From NCBI GenBank assembly GCA_023897205.1, contig JAHWDD010000007.1, positions 3,286,001-3,350,000 on the forward strand: 64,000 nucleotides of DNA, read 5' to 3'. The notes below the pieces were generated by a model. The model was not told where the DNA came from and ran no database searches. It saw nothing but the letters and a program-made list of their open reading frames with translations. Position 1 is the stretch's first letter; every line of letters begins with the position of its first letter. Below, piece by piece: positions 35,799 to 47,577 of this stretch. This DNA comes from Exophiala sp. HKRS030 (lineage: Eukaryota > Ascomycota > Eurotiomycetes > Chaetothyriales > Herpotrichiellaceae). A program made the position numbers and the translations under genes.

Positions 35799-37734
35799 AT
35801 GAGAGGTCTCGTACTTCTTACCACACTCGTTAGCTTGGCAATTGCCGCCCCTACCGACTCTCAGCATCAGGAAGAGAAACGACAAGGTATTGCGGGTAGT
35901 TTCCTCAACGCACTTGCAGGTGTTTTTGGTGTTAGCAAGACCTTCGACTATGTGATCATCGGTGGTGGCACTGCTGGCCTGACTTTGGCCAACAGACTCT
36001 CTGCCAATAGCAAGGTCACTGTCGCTGTTATCGAAGCAGGTACCCTGTATCAGGTCACAAATCCACTACTCTCCTCTACACCGCCGGGCGACGTTCTCTT
36101 CGTCGGGAGCGACCCTGCAGACAATAACCCGCTTGTCGACTGGAGTTTTGTCACTCAGCCTCAACAAGGTGCAAATGGAAGACGGCTTCATTATGCTCGC
36201 GGCAAATGCTTGGGCGGAAGGTAGGTGGAGGCTGTCGGATAGATGCATTAGCGGTATCGCTAACGATTCTACACAGCTCTGCGCGAAATTTCATGATATA
36301 CCAACGTCCGGATCGCGGGTCCATGCAACAGTGGGCGGACCAAGTTGGAGATTCCAGCTTTACTTTCGATAATATGCTTCCATTCTTTAAGAAGTCAGTT
36401 CAATTCACTGGGCCAAACACAAGTCCTGGCAAGCGTGCCGCCAACGCCTCAGCAGAATTCAATGCTGCTGCCTTTTCCACTGGAGGTCCCTTGCAAGTTT
36501 CGTACGCCAATTATGCAGGGCCGTTTTCGTCCTACATGGAAGGCGCCTTGAATGAGATTGGTGTCGCAAGTGTGCAAGACTTCAACAGTGGCTCACTCCT
36601 TGGCGCCCAGTATGCCTCATCCACAATACGACCCAGCGATCAATCTCGAGATTCCTCTCAGACATCATTCCTTAATGCTGCATCAGGTCGCTCCAATCTC
36701 AACGTATATACCGGCACAACGGCCAAACGAATCATCTTTGACAGCAAAAAGCGAGCCACGGGTGTGGAAGTTGCAACTCTTGGTTTCGCAAACTATAATA
36801 TCAATGCTCGTCGCGAAGTCATTGTCTCAGCGGGCGCTTTTCAATCTCCACAGCTCCTTATGGTGTCGGGGTTGGGCCTGCGACAACTTTACGACAGAAT
36901 GGAATCACGGTTGTTGCCGATCGCCCAGGTGTAGGTCAGAACATGACGGATCATATCTTCTTCGGTCCATCGTACCGGGTCAAGGTCGACACGTTCACAC
37001 GCTTGGCGAATGACCCGATCTACGTTGCATCACAATTCCTAGGACCTTATCTTCGCCAGGAAGGCTCACTCACAAATCCAGTTTGCGACTTTTTGGGCTG
37101 GGAAAAGGCACCCAGGAGTTTGATCTCGTCAGCTTCGGCCAGCACTCTTAGCCAGTTCCCTGACTCGTGGCCAGAGATCGAATACCTGTCTGCTCCAGGC
37201 TATGTGGGAAGTTTCTCGAATCTATTCACAACTCAACCTAAGGATGGCTTTCAGTATGCCAGCATCCTCGCTGCTCTCGTAGCCCCACTCTCACGGGGCT
37301 CTGTCACAATCACATCCAAGGACACAAACACACTGCCACTGATCAACCCGAATTGGCTGACTGATCCAACTGATCAGGCTGTCGCCGTAGCTGCTTACAA
37401 GCGCGTCAGACAAGCCTTTGCATCAAATGCCATGGCCGCCGGTCTAGCCGACACGAACGAATACTTCCCCGGCTCGTCGGTCCAAACTGACGATGATATC
37501 CTTGGTGCCATCAAGGATAGCTTGCAGACAGTTTGGCATGCCTCTTGCACGTGTCGTATGGGTCGTGCCAATGATACAACTGCTGTCGTCGACTCCAAGA
37601 CGAACGTCATTGGCGTCACGGGTTTGAAGGTTGTAGATGCGAGTTCCTTTGCATTGCTCCCACCAGGACATCCGCAAAGCACAGTGTATGCTTTGGCTGA
37701 AAAGGTCGCTGACCAGATTTTGAGGTCCCTATAA
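35799..37734 (+). CDS. Secreted GMC-family FAD oxidoreductase (aryl-alcohol/glucose oxidase type), with one apparent frameshift
   Basis: An extracellular flavoenzyme oxidising alcohols or sugars with release of hydrogen peroxide or transfer to quinones; the substrate is not readable. Exon 1 (35799-36220) encodes a signal peptide (MRGLVLLTTLVSLAIAA), a possible KR processing site and the FAD dinucleotide motif YVIIGGGTAGLTLANRL (residues 51-67). Exon 2 (36277-37734) continues after GGSSARNFM. The GMC signature-2-like SAGAFQSPQLLMVSG is followed by a frame change at G4 36868-36871. One added G gives VGPATTLRQNGITVVADRPGVGQNMTDH and 626 residues. The C-terminus has WHASCTCRMG (His562) and PPGHPQSTVYALAEKVADQIL (His606), the catalytic pair. 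No intron repairs the frame. The enzyme may serve wood or toxin oxidation, but that is inference. Confidence 0.9.
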
Positions 37735-38535
37735 CCGCGCAGCAAGTCGCAATGGAAACAACATGTACGTACCAGACGATCCACGTTGTGCAAAGAAGAG
37801 ACAAGAGGCTTAGATTTTGCGAAGTGTCTTATGACACATGACTACTATTCCGTATCCACAAAAATATCAGTGATCCATTTGCACCACCAATTCTTGTATA
37901 CTTTCACTAGTTGAAAGACCGATGTCGTGCAAAGGATCAAAGACCCGAAAGGCGGAAACCTTAACTAAACAAGGTGGCGTCTTCAGGGGTCTGGTCCGGA
38001 GAATTGCGCAAGACAGGTGCTTCCACAATTCCTTGGGGTGGGAAAAACTAGTTCGAAATAAATAGATGAGCCATCGTTAGGGCAGGAGAGGGGTGAAAGA
38101 CAAGAACTAAAGGGCATGACTTGAGTCGAGTCAAAAAGCAAAATACTTTTATCATAGGACGCGATCTCTAACACAGTGGCGAAACACCCTGCCTCGTCGG
38201 CCGATGAGACTCTAGTAATCGACGCCATTCCATCTCACAAAGGCACTTTTGCAACCCCTTTAGACGACCTATGTGCCACACAGCATAGCAAATACACGTA
38301 GAATAGAACAACCAAGCTCCGTCAAAAGTGCCCGTTCGGATGCCCACCCCATGAACGCCATCCCCATGTCCTGTCCTGTCCAATCCCGACCCATGTTGTC
38401 CTGTCCTGTCCCGTCCTGGTCGTACATCTCGTGTCCTTCCGCATCCTTTTTCCTGCTCATCGCACGTCTATGTCATACGCCGTCCCGCTAAACCCTAGTC
38501 AAAGTTGGTGAAACTGCAGTATAAGCTCGCGCTGC
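37735..38535. other. Convergent intergenic region, nothing recognised
   Basis: About 800 bp between the GMC stop and the stop of the small membrane protein. A run of CCTGTCCTGTCC-type repeats lies near 38366-38420. No gene was recognised. Confidence 0.5.
38366..38420. repeat. Imperfect CCTGT/CCCGT pentanucleotide repeat
   Basis: Clusters of tandem CCTGT units are interrupted by short spacers. It is non-coding and may be length-variable. Confidence 0.6.
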
Positions 38536-39045
38536 TTAGATGGTTGAACCCTCAGATTGGTCTTCGTCAATGCTGTCAGGGGAGAAAATGCTTCCGGCCT
38601 GGACGACCAAACTCTGACCTTGATCGCCCGGGTCAAACGGGGGTTGATGTTGGGGCGGCGGTAGCGGTGGCATCGCTGGGTTTTCGGGGTCGATTGACGT
38701 TGTGCTCGATGGTGAAGCTGCTACATTGGAGCCCAAATAATCGGGACTTCTAGATGTAGATGAGCCTCTAGAAGGGTTGCTATTGACATCGGGCTCGATA
38801 ACCGGCAGAGTGGGTTCGTTGTCATGATAGGAGCGGAAATCTAGCATTTCGTTGGTCAGACTTGGCATAAACTGACAAGAAATGGGTTCTCTTGCATGAT
38901 CTGACATACTTTGAATGGTTCTGATGTATATTTTCTTGCATGCCTCGAGCCAGGCCAACAATACTCGACCAATTGAGTGTGCAAAAGATGAGAGGAATGC
39001 GAATACAAGGGTGAAGATCACCCAGGGCCCGGAGCTCTGGTCCAT
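38536..39045 (-). CDS. Hypothetical small single-pass membrane protein
   Basis: An open frame of 169 residues from ATG 39045. It has one hydrophobic segment near the N-terminus (VIFTLVFAFLSSFAHSIGRVLLAW), a short basic stretch after it (EACKKIYIRTI), and a Ser/Pro-rich C-terminus with PPLPPPQHQPPFDPGD. The frame is open further upstream (to a TAA near 39150) without an ATG, so an upstream exon or a different start is possible. I do not recognise a family. Support is the protein-like composition and the clean helix. It could be a spurious frame. Confidence 0.4.
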   Translation of the reverse strand: MDQSSGPWVIFTLVFAFLSSFAHSIGRVLLAWLEACKKIYIRTIQSMSDHAREPISCQFMPSLTNEMLDFRSYHDNEPTLPVIEPDVNSNPSRGSSTSRSPDYLGSNVAASPSSTTSIDPENPAMPPLPPPQHQPPFDPGDQGQSLVVQAGSIFSPDSIDEDQSEGSTI

Positions 39046-40476
39046 AAGGCTTGTAAGTTGATCTGGACCGGTGTAACTTGTCAACCACGGGATGTCTTTG
39101 TTTACTGGGTCAAGAATTGAAGCACAGAGCTTCGAAGTGGCGAAGATCCATTATAAGAGGCAATCATCTTGCGAGCAGATAATCTCGCGAACCATTTCAC
39201 CATTTTCGCGTTGATTTACATGCGGAACTTTTGCTTGATCAAGTCACTGCATCAATGGGGGTTATGAGGCACGGGGCAGAGGGGAATTGGGCAACACTGT
39301 TGATTAGCATTGACTCAAGCGTGATGCTTTCCAGATGCTTCCCAGGCTACGTAGAACAGTAGCGGCGACCATCGGTGGAAACAAGGCCGATGACGTCGTG
39401 AGGGCGAATAGAAAGGTAGCTCAACTACAAGGAGTCCGAGGATGGATAGTAGAAGCCAGGCAGAACTCGCCTCGTGGGTGCCAACATTCTTCAAGGTAGG
39501 GCGAGAGGCGGTGATTTGGGCCAAATGCTATAGCGCAAGGCACAACATGGGTAAAGGTTGAAACCTCCAAAAGAACCGCCCTAACTGAATAGGTGATCGA
39601 GTAAGGTGGTAACTCAAGGCCCTTCTGGTCATCGGCTTAAACGGGAAAAAACACAGTATCCACCTAACTAGCATGATCTTGCCCACCAAGCACTGCTGGA
39701 GTTTGCTCCTGGGACCTGTCATGACCTGTTCCGGCGTGCTGTGCCACTCACCTGACTTCCGAACCCAAGGTTCTTTCCAGGCATCCATGGGCCATGTGCG
39801 AATGACAGTCGGAAGTCATGCCTCTATACGGAGTAAGCCCTCAGAGATCGTGTAGACTGGAACAAGGGCTGGAAGCTAGAAACTAGGGGCCTTCTGCCCC
39901 CAGTCAAGAACCAACAGGCGAACAGGACAGAGGAGCTTCGACGCCCATCGTCGACAAGTCATCCAATTGCCCTTCTATCTTTCCCATGGAGAATCGAGGT
40001 ACCCAAGCACTTCAGCCGCAATCTTAGAGGATAACAATCCAGCCGCGTCCTGGGGCCAATCCACGCCGACATGGGTCACCCGCCAACCCTAATCCCTACC
40101 TCGAAGGTGGTACCCGCTGCCTAGAACCTAGTTAACTAGAGGCCGCTTCTCATGCACCACTTCCTAACTCAGTTGGTAGGTTGTGGCTACTGAGGTGTGA
40201 CCTCGGCGGCTGATTAACACTGTGTGCATTACTGGGCTCGACTGGACTTCATCTGAAATATTTACACTGTTCATTTGTTCAATGCAATGATACGGATCTA
40301 ACTCAGACCTCTCAGATATTATTTCGATTGCTTTGTCGAATATGCGTCCATTGCTTCTCTGACACCCTTTTCAGAGTGAGAAAACAGGATTCCGATAAGG
40401 CTGAGAAGGACTCGTTTCCCATAAGAAAACGGTACCAACGCTTTATTCTCTTCAAAGAGTCAGCGGGAAACAACCG
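39046..40476. other. Divergent intergenic region, nothing recognised
   Basis: About 1.4 kb between the small membrane protein and the Clr5 gene. Short frames with hydrophobic stretches on minus (39315-39524) lack an ATG. It probably contains the Clr5 promoter and leader. Confidence 0.45.
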
Positions 40477-42090
40477 ATGGCTTCAGAGGACGAATCACAG
40501 GGTCCTGATCGTCACCATGAGGAGCGCGAATGGGAAGCAAACAAAGAGAACTTTCGGATATGTTACATGGAGAAGAACATGACTCGCAAAGAGGCTGCCG
40601 AGCACATGAAGAATTTCTTCGGCTTTGACGCTACTCCTCGACAATGGGAACGCAAAATCAAACAGTGGGAATTCCAGAAGTATTCTTCACGCAAAGAAAG
40701 GATGCAACAAATCGCTCAATCTGGTCGGACCGTATACGAAGTAAGCAAGCCAGGCCGTCGACCACGGGCACAAAGCGGAAATAGCTTGCAAGTCGAGGAT
40801 CGCAATCTGCGCCGTTTCGCACGAAGAGAAGTCAGTCGCTCTCGGTCACGGTCAAGATCTACTTCCTTTGCGCCACCATCACGCTCACAACTCGACGACG
40901 ATTTTTCGGACGATGGAGGTCCATCTGTCGTTGATCGAACATTCAACATCAATGTTCCCGACACATCCATGCTAATTCCACCCAATGCGAGAGAATTCAA
41001 TCTAACAGCAACCGCTGCTACGGGTCAAACAGATCAGCCAATGCAACTTCACTATCTTCATACATCGACTGCTGGACGCTTTAATGAAAGTGATAACGGG
41101 GATATTCTTCTTACCGTCGACCAGCAGAAATGGCCGTCATCACAGCCTACACCCATCGATCATCAGTACGGCGGGACAATCGCACAGGGTCAAATCAATT
41201 CATACATTGGAAACGAGACATCACATCTGATCAACAACCAAGCTGTCCCAGATCCGTCATTGGGATACATGATCAGACAAGCCGAGCAGCCTATTGGTTT
41301 TGCTAGTCATGGCACGACGGCGATAAATCCAACAACATTCCACCAATATGATATGCCGACAGATATTTCTATGCATGACACCCTCAACGCTGACCCGTTG
41401 ATGGTCGAGAATCAACCATTTGTAGTCGCCCCACACAATTCTCAAGTGCCAAATGAATTGAACGACCTCGGTTTCGCAGCCCCATTCGAATTCCAGCTGG
41501 ACGTGGTAGACATGGATGCAATCAACAACGTACCCATCGGCGAATTCCACCCTCTTCCGAATAATCACAACAACTATTCCAATGATTTCTCGGCCGCCGG
41601 CTTGTTTGATCCCGCAGGACCATTGCAAGGAGATATGGTTTCGCTTGTCCGTGAGTATACCGAGAACGTACGGCAGCTTGCATCGTCTCGGCCAGGAGAC
41701 GACATTGACAACAAGTTATCCCATGAAGGTAAGGGATTGCTATTCTGACCTCATCTCTATGCTCACTAACCTTGCTTTCAGCCCAAATGTTTATGCTGAG
41801 AATGAGCGTCGCCTTGGAAAATTACACCAAGACACAGCAGCGCGCTGTTCAAGACGTGAAGAGGATTACTACGACTTTGCGAACTCAGATAACTGCACTA
41901 AAGGAACAGAACGAAGCCCTGCAGATTGCGAACAGTAAGTCTAGCCCCTCTTGTCGGGAGTCATAGGGCGCATACTAACGCTAAAGCAGATGCTCACGCC
42001 CAAATCGATCTCAGCTCCAACCCTCTCTCTCATCGTTCATCTCTACCAGTTCAACCAACACATTTTGGGAACATGTATCAGAACTTTTAA
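40477..42090 (+). CDS. Clr5-domain protein (putative DNA-binding regulator)
   Basis: There are three exons: 40477-41728, 41782-41934 and 41990-42090. They give 501 residues with consistent phases. The N-terminus holds the Clr5 domain (about residues 18-75: ENFRICYMEKNMTRKEAAEHMKN, TPRQWERKIKQWEFQK). This is a fungal helix-turn-helix-like module named after the fission yeast silencing factor Clr5. An Arg/Ser-rich stretch (RSRSRSRS) and a long Gln/Asn/Pro-rich region follow. The last two exons form a coiled coil (MRMSVALENYTKTQQRAVQDVKRITTTLRTQITALKEQNEALQ) that may allow dimerisation. It is probably nuclear. Targets are unknown. No frameshift is needed. An HDAC-like gene lies 300 bp downstream on the same strand, but no functional link can be proven. 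Confidence 0.82.
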
Positions 42091-42392
42091 AGGAATCATA
42101 CAGCGTACAGGGTAATCTTGCCACAGCACCTTCGTTTCTAGGCAATCTACGTGACTGATATGGTCACGTGATGAGGACTGACCTCGAGGAATTGCCCACC
42201 TTGGCGGCACGGCCCGTGGTGCAGTCGCTTTTATCCACGCACATTTCAATCTGACACATTGCTCCATTTTCACAACTGTCAGTTCATGATTCTGGATTAA
42301 GTGTCGAACCATTCGTCGAATCAGTACTTGGGCGGACTCAGATCGTTTTATGATGCACTTGGCCAAACTCAAGGTAAAATTAATCCGCCAAG
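42091..42392. promoter_or_regulatory. Short promoter of the HDAC-like gene with a TCACGTGA site
   Basis: About 300 bp between two genes on the same strand. A perfect TCACGTGA octamer lies at 42164-42171, some 220 bp before the HDAC start. This octamer is a common promoter element in filamentous ascomycetes. Its use here is inferred. Confidence 0.5.
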
Positions 42393-43486
42393 ATGCTTGC
42401 CATCCTCTACGACCCTGACTCTCTGCTCCACGAGACAGTTGAGCTGCTGGGCTCAAAGCTCATCCCTGCCATTGAGTCGCCCGCTCGTCTGGAGGCTATT
42501 CTAAAGAGTCTGCATCTATCCGACCATGCGTTGCGTTCCATTCATTTTAGCAAGGCGGGAGACAAGTCCCGAATGGCGCGACTACTGGAATTGACGTCGG
42601 CCAACCACAGTGATGGCTATCTCCAACACTTACAAACGGTCCACGACGACTGGGTCAAAGCGGACCTGATCAAGAGAGACGGCCATGTTCTTCCAGAATG
42701 TTTCACTTATCCAACATCCACCGGAAAGTCCTTGAAGCCTCCGAAAGATCTGTTTGCTCGAGCGGGTATTATTCCTTTGATCTGAGTTCTGGAATTATGT
42801 CCGAAAGCTATAAAGCGATCATCGCCTCTGCAAACCTGGCTTGGGAAGGTGCAGATATGCTGTCAGGCTTTCCGTCTGATGGTACTGAGGTGGACACAGT
42901 ATTTGCCTTGTGTCGTCCACCCGGACATCATTGTGACGGTCATCGCATCGGTGGCTATTGCTATATCAACAACGCAGCGGTCGCCGTCACTGCATGGAGA
43001 GCCTCACATCCCAATGCTCGAATCGGCATTCTGGACATTGATTTCCATCACGGTAATGGCACCCAGGAAATATTTTACTCGGACCCCAAGGTCATGTATG
43101 TGAGCATCCACGGAGAGGATGAGTACCCGTACTACACAGGAGCTGTAGACGAAACTGGCAATGGAGAAGGTAAAGGTTTTAACATCAACTATCCCCTTAA
43201 GGTTGGAAGCCCCATCGAGGAATATCTTGAAAAACTCGACTCTGGGCTTAAGCACTTGGTCGAGTACGAAACAGAATTTTTGATCGTTAGTTTGGGATTC
43301 GATACATTTCATGGCGACCCACTTGGTTCCTTTCAAATTCATACCGAGGACTACACAACTATTGCGAGAACAACAAGAGAACAACTTAGTGGAGTACCGG
43401 CATTAATCCTGCTTGAAGGGGGCTATGTCATTGAGCACCTGGGCGAGAATGTTCTATCATTTTTGAAAGGTTGGAAATCTGCATGA
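42393..43486 (+). CDS. Histone-deacetylase-like zinc hydrolase (class II / acetylpolyamine amidohydrolase group), with one apparent frameshift
   Basis: This enzyme removes acetyl groups from lysine or acetylpolyamines with a zinc ion. Catalytic residues in corrected numbering are the His179-His180 dyad in RPPGHHCDGH, zinc ligands Asp216 and His218 in DIDFHHGNGTQEIF, Asp308 in FDTFHGDPLGSF, and Tyr344 in LLEGGYVIEH. The arrangement, and the 364-residue length, are closer to the bacterial-type acetylpolyamine amidohydrolase and HDAH group than to Rpd3. The frame changes after DLFARAG at a G3 run (42764-42766). One added G gives GYYSFDLSSGIM, which is the expected family sequence; no intron fits. 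The ATG at 42393 is the first in frame. It has no targeting signal, so it is probably cytosolic or nuclear. Confidence 0.88.
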
Positions 43487-45636
43487 TAAACTGTTGCAAG
43501 AGGAACGAGAAACGTTCAAGAAGCACATCCATAAAGAAGTGACCGGAGTCTGACACCTGGCGCACTCAGGACTGGCATTGTAGGTTTGATTTCGATCACG
43601 AATTCCTGGCTTGAATTCCACGGCAGATCTTTACTAGGTATGCTTGGTCAATGCCCGGAAATCCTGAGGTATTCTGGCGTCATATGATTTGTTTCTTGAC
43701 CAGATGTCATACAACTCATCGAACCCTAGCTCTCAATACCAGTGCCCCTGCTAGTTCATGTCTTATGTCTAAGCTTTGTCTTATTGTATGCCTTATGTGG
43801 GTGGTCGCTAAGGTCGGGCGCTCGTATACCGATGAGCCGGCGCATTGCCTGCTTCCTCAGTCAGAAGCGCATTGCCCATGAGTGCAGAACACGGCCTCCA
43901 AGCCCTCTGACTCATCGGCCTCCTTCGACATACCCTGACACATTCCTCCAGGCCATCGATCACACGCCGGTGGCTCCGAGATCAATTCACCTACCTGTGA
44001 AGTCAGAATTCGCCACTTCAAGCTCACGTGCCGAAAGAGACGGCTAGACTCTTCTTGCTTATCGAAGTGCAATGACCTTGTGTACTCTGCCAGATAAAGA
44101 GCGACGAGATGGCGGCGGTGAAGAGACCCCACATTATCCACGGACAAGTGTGAGACATGGCGGTGCCGTTACTGTCCTTCGACCTAAGCGTGGCAGCGAG
44201 GCTTTTGCTCACGGATACATGTGCAAGAGTCGGCGACAGGTACAGTAAACAAGCCGAGGCCGAGGCCGTCAGTAGAGACGGCATCAAGAAGTCCTGAGGT
44301 CTGGTTGAACGTGTTTCTTGGTGAAAAGGACCCAGATTCGGGAGTTTGGGACGGGTAGCCTGTCTCTGGAGGAGCCTTTCGCACCTCACCTAACTTTTGG
44401 CTCTAGGCAAGTATATCAGTTATCGCAATGACGCGGCACTTGGGTGGCTAGGCATAAAAGCCACCTAGTGTTCCCATATTGCCTTTCTGGCATGCCAATG
44501 CCTTCGAAGGACCGAAGGTCCGACCTGATCTAGCTCTTGCGGTTCCACGTGACAGAAATATGGACAGCAGGACGACCCCAGGGACAGAACGACAAGTCCG
44601 TGCGCACGCCCTCGATGATGGATGTTGTGAATGGGAAAAGCCCACTCACACAAGCAGGGTGTTGATCAAACATCAACCCAAGTGCAGAGTACAGCCTCCT
44701 CACAGAGCCAATCAGATGCCGCCATTTCGCGCCGACCTGGTGGCCAGCACGCGGAGCCACCCCATCCCAATGCAAGTCAGGCTGCAGTCAGGTATATGGA
44801 AATTCCTAAGTCGGAATCCTCAATGCGTCCCTAGTCGTGTCATTATATTCAGCTTGTCGGGTTCAGGCTGAGAACGCAATATTGCACTCTGGTGCAACTG
44901 GTCAACGCGTTGAAGGCTTTGCCTGTTCAACATCGTGCATTCCTGTTTTTGAGATGAAGCTCTTTCAAGCTTGGATCGACGAGGACCGAAGAGAACTCAA
45001 CACAGCCTCCCACATTCACTTTACGAGATGGGACGAAAACCCATGTTCGTCTCCCTGCAGTGCCACGGGCACGAGACGCTTGCCGAAACGAGGTTCCGAA
45101 GTTCATATTTCTAAATCCACCCCTCCATCTCTAGCGCACAGATTTCGTTCCGCAAATCGACAAGGAGGTGAACTGCGCTCACGCTCAAAGCAATCCGCCG
45201 CTCTGTGAAAGTATCATAACGCTGTGAGCGCGCAAAATTCCTGAAGGTTGTCACCCCTGCCTTGAACCTGGCCCCCAAAAATGCTCCAGACCTTCTGGCC
45301 CATTGGTCAAGACGGTCTCTATGGCTTGGCCCCGTGCGACCAACTGCAGACTTAAGGGTTACTGTCTCCTGTACAAGCAAAATCGAGATTCAAGGGATAT
45401 ACAATGGGGTCAATGTGTCGCTTCCACCGTTCGATTCTTCAAATTACAGAGGCTTGTTTCAAGACCCAGGATGTTGAGTGCAAGGCCCATTGATAGAGAC
45501 AATGTATGCGAGTGAACTCGACATCCTATAAGGGAAATCAGGAGCACAATTGTTATGGTCTCGTGCAACATATGCAATATTTGTATCATCCACCACCGTC
45601 ATTCGCATCCTCCAGATCAAGTTGAAGTGGCAGGAG
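43487..45636. other. Long intergenic region, nothing recognised
   Basis: About 2.1 kb between two genes on the same strand. The open frames inside are short and lack recognisable features. The open frame of the following gene reaches back to 45550 without an ATG, so an upstream coding exon for that gene may lie here. Confidence 0.4.
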
Positions 45637-47093
45637 ATGTCCTCTCTTTCAGATCCTCAAGTTGGTTTTACAGCCTCTTCTTCACACCGTGGCACCCTTG
45701 ATATCATCTGGTCGTGTCTATTCACGATTTTTATGTGCACATGGACTGTGGTACACCCGAATATTCCACCATCAAGGTCACCGTGGTGGCATAGAGTTCT
45801 CGACCGACTGGCAGAGCTAGTCCTGGCAGCTATTGCACCGGAATTGACACTTGCAGTTGCCGTAAGAGAATGGCTTGACGCGAAAGCATTTGTAACCACA
45901 ATGAAAGATTTGACGACATATGAGGGTTATCATAGCGTCGACAACATCTCTAGCGGTGGCGACAGGGGACTTGTGACAGGATTCTACATCGCAATGGGTG
46001 GCTTGCTAATCCGGCAACATAAACCAGCCATCTGCGACTTCAACTTCGACTTCGATATTCCATCAAACAATGATACAGAGAAGCTATCGAGTTCGCAAGT
46101 AGAAGTCGAGGGCTACCTCACCATACCCGAGTTCAAACGGCAGGTCCTGCTGGACAGAATCAACCTGACATCCCTAATCAGTGAGGCCGAGATCCAAGAC
46201 AAAGGCAAGGCCGACACACTGATAAAATGCATACTGGCCTTCCAAGTCCTCTGGCTGACGACGCAATGCGTCGCGCGCGTAGCGCAGCACCTCACGATCA
46301 CGCCTTTGGAGATCAGCACTCTCGCGTATGTGCCATTCATGCTGATCTCGCTAGGTTTCTGGTGGCACAAGCCGTACAATGTCGACACTCCTACACCCAT
46401 CGACCTCTTAGACCCTTCAGACGCCAAGTCCAATAACTACAGCAAGACAAATTCACGTCCCCTCACCTCCTATCTCCATGTACATGAACCCTCTCCACGG
46501 GTGCAACCTACACCATATCAAAACTTCGGCTTGATCAGGGAATGCCTGAAAGTCATCCGGATCGGGGCGTGCATTCACCAGACCCGGCGCGCGCGGTAGT
46601 CAGCAGTTTCCTATTCTTCTTCTTCGGCGGCCTGCACTCCATCGCATGGAACTTCCCCTTTCCCACAAAACTCGAGCTGTGGCTATGGCGAATCAGCTCG
46701 TTGACCATCGCGGCCGTCATCCCCGGCGCCTGGCTTCTGATCTCATTGTTCTGGCTGATATATCGAGCCGTGGTGGGGAGACTAGGTACCAGAGCACGAG
46801 CACGAGCACGAGCACGAGAAGGAGGTGGAGGTGGAGGTGGAAGTGTAGATGGAGAAAAAATCACGACATCCACGAACCGGGCATCAACGTACTGGCACGG
46901 CCGCAGCCTGGAAATCCCAAACTCGACGCGCTGGGCCAGGCTGCTCGCCAGATTGGTCGCGAGAGTCTGTGTGGTCTTATACGTGGTCGCGCGGCTGTGT
47001 CTGATGGTGCAAACCTTCGTGGGGCTCAGGTCGTTGCCGCGCGATTGCTATGACAGTGTCGAGTGGTTGGCGTTCGTGCCGCGTGTCGTTTAG
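45637..47093 (+). CDS. Fungal multi-pass membrane protein of unknown function, with one apparent frameshift
   Basis: Recognisable blocks are GFTASSSHRGTLDIIWSCLFTIFMCTWTVVHPNIP near the N-terminus, WWHRVLDRLAELVLAAIAPELTLAVAVREW, ADTLIKCILAFQVLWLTTQCVAR, and FLFFFFGGLHSIAWNFPFPTKLELWLWR near the C-terminal half. This layout is common in a large family of uncharacterised filamentous-fungal integral membrane proteins. The first and second halves lie in frames one base apart. The best place for the break is the G4 run 46564-46567, where one added G gives IRIGGVHSPDPARAVV and 485 residues in all; the exact site is less certain than in the other genes. The C-terminal loop has an Arg-Ala repeat followed by a Gly run, from simple DNA repeats. 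ATG 45637 is the first in frame; an upstream exon is possible. Confidence 0.72.
46790..46848. repeat. Coding simple repeats (GCACGA)n and (GGAGGT)n
   Basis: Four to five GCACGA units are followed by three to four GGAGGT units, inside a cytosolic or luminal loop of the multi-pass membrane protein. They encode Arg-Ala dipeptides and a Gly run. They are likely polymorphic in length. Confidence 0.8.
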
Positions 47094-47577
47094 CCATGGA
47101 TTGGCTAGGTTGAGGATGCCATTTAGAAATCGAAATATGACATAGCCGGCCCTGTAGTTGCGGTGATCTCAATTCTGGTTTGCTTTCACACTTGATATTC
47201 TTGCGTAGATGTTGGCAGTGTATAATGACTACTTGCGTTGAATGATCCAGGCAAATCGCTGGTGCGTGAACACAGTGCTTGGAACAAGAAGATAAAAAGA
47301 TTTTAAGAGTGGAGACATATGCAATCTCAATTTTACTATTTTTTTGGTCTTCCAGGTTATGCAGATATATTATACATGATTCTGATGATTGTTGCGAGCG
47401 CCCCATATGACCGTCATATTGACCAACAACTCGCGGTTGGTGGAGATTCCGACTGATTGTTCCGCAGGTACAGGATCTTCCAATATATTTCTAAAGCGGA
47501 ATTCCACTCTAGCGTCAGTGTTGACGAGTTTCCAATCGTGTGGAGGACAGCTTGTGCCCTTGTCCCGGGTCACCTTC
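47094..47577. other. Convergent intergenic region, nothing recognised
   Basis: About 480 bp between two convergent stop codons; AT-rich, with a T8 run near 47336. It probably contains two 3' untranslated regions. Confidence 0.55.

Noticed and set aside
45550..45636. Upstream extension of the multi-pass membrane protein
   Set aside because: The frame starts with TTG and has no ATG; a spliced upstream exon is possible but not supported.
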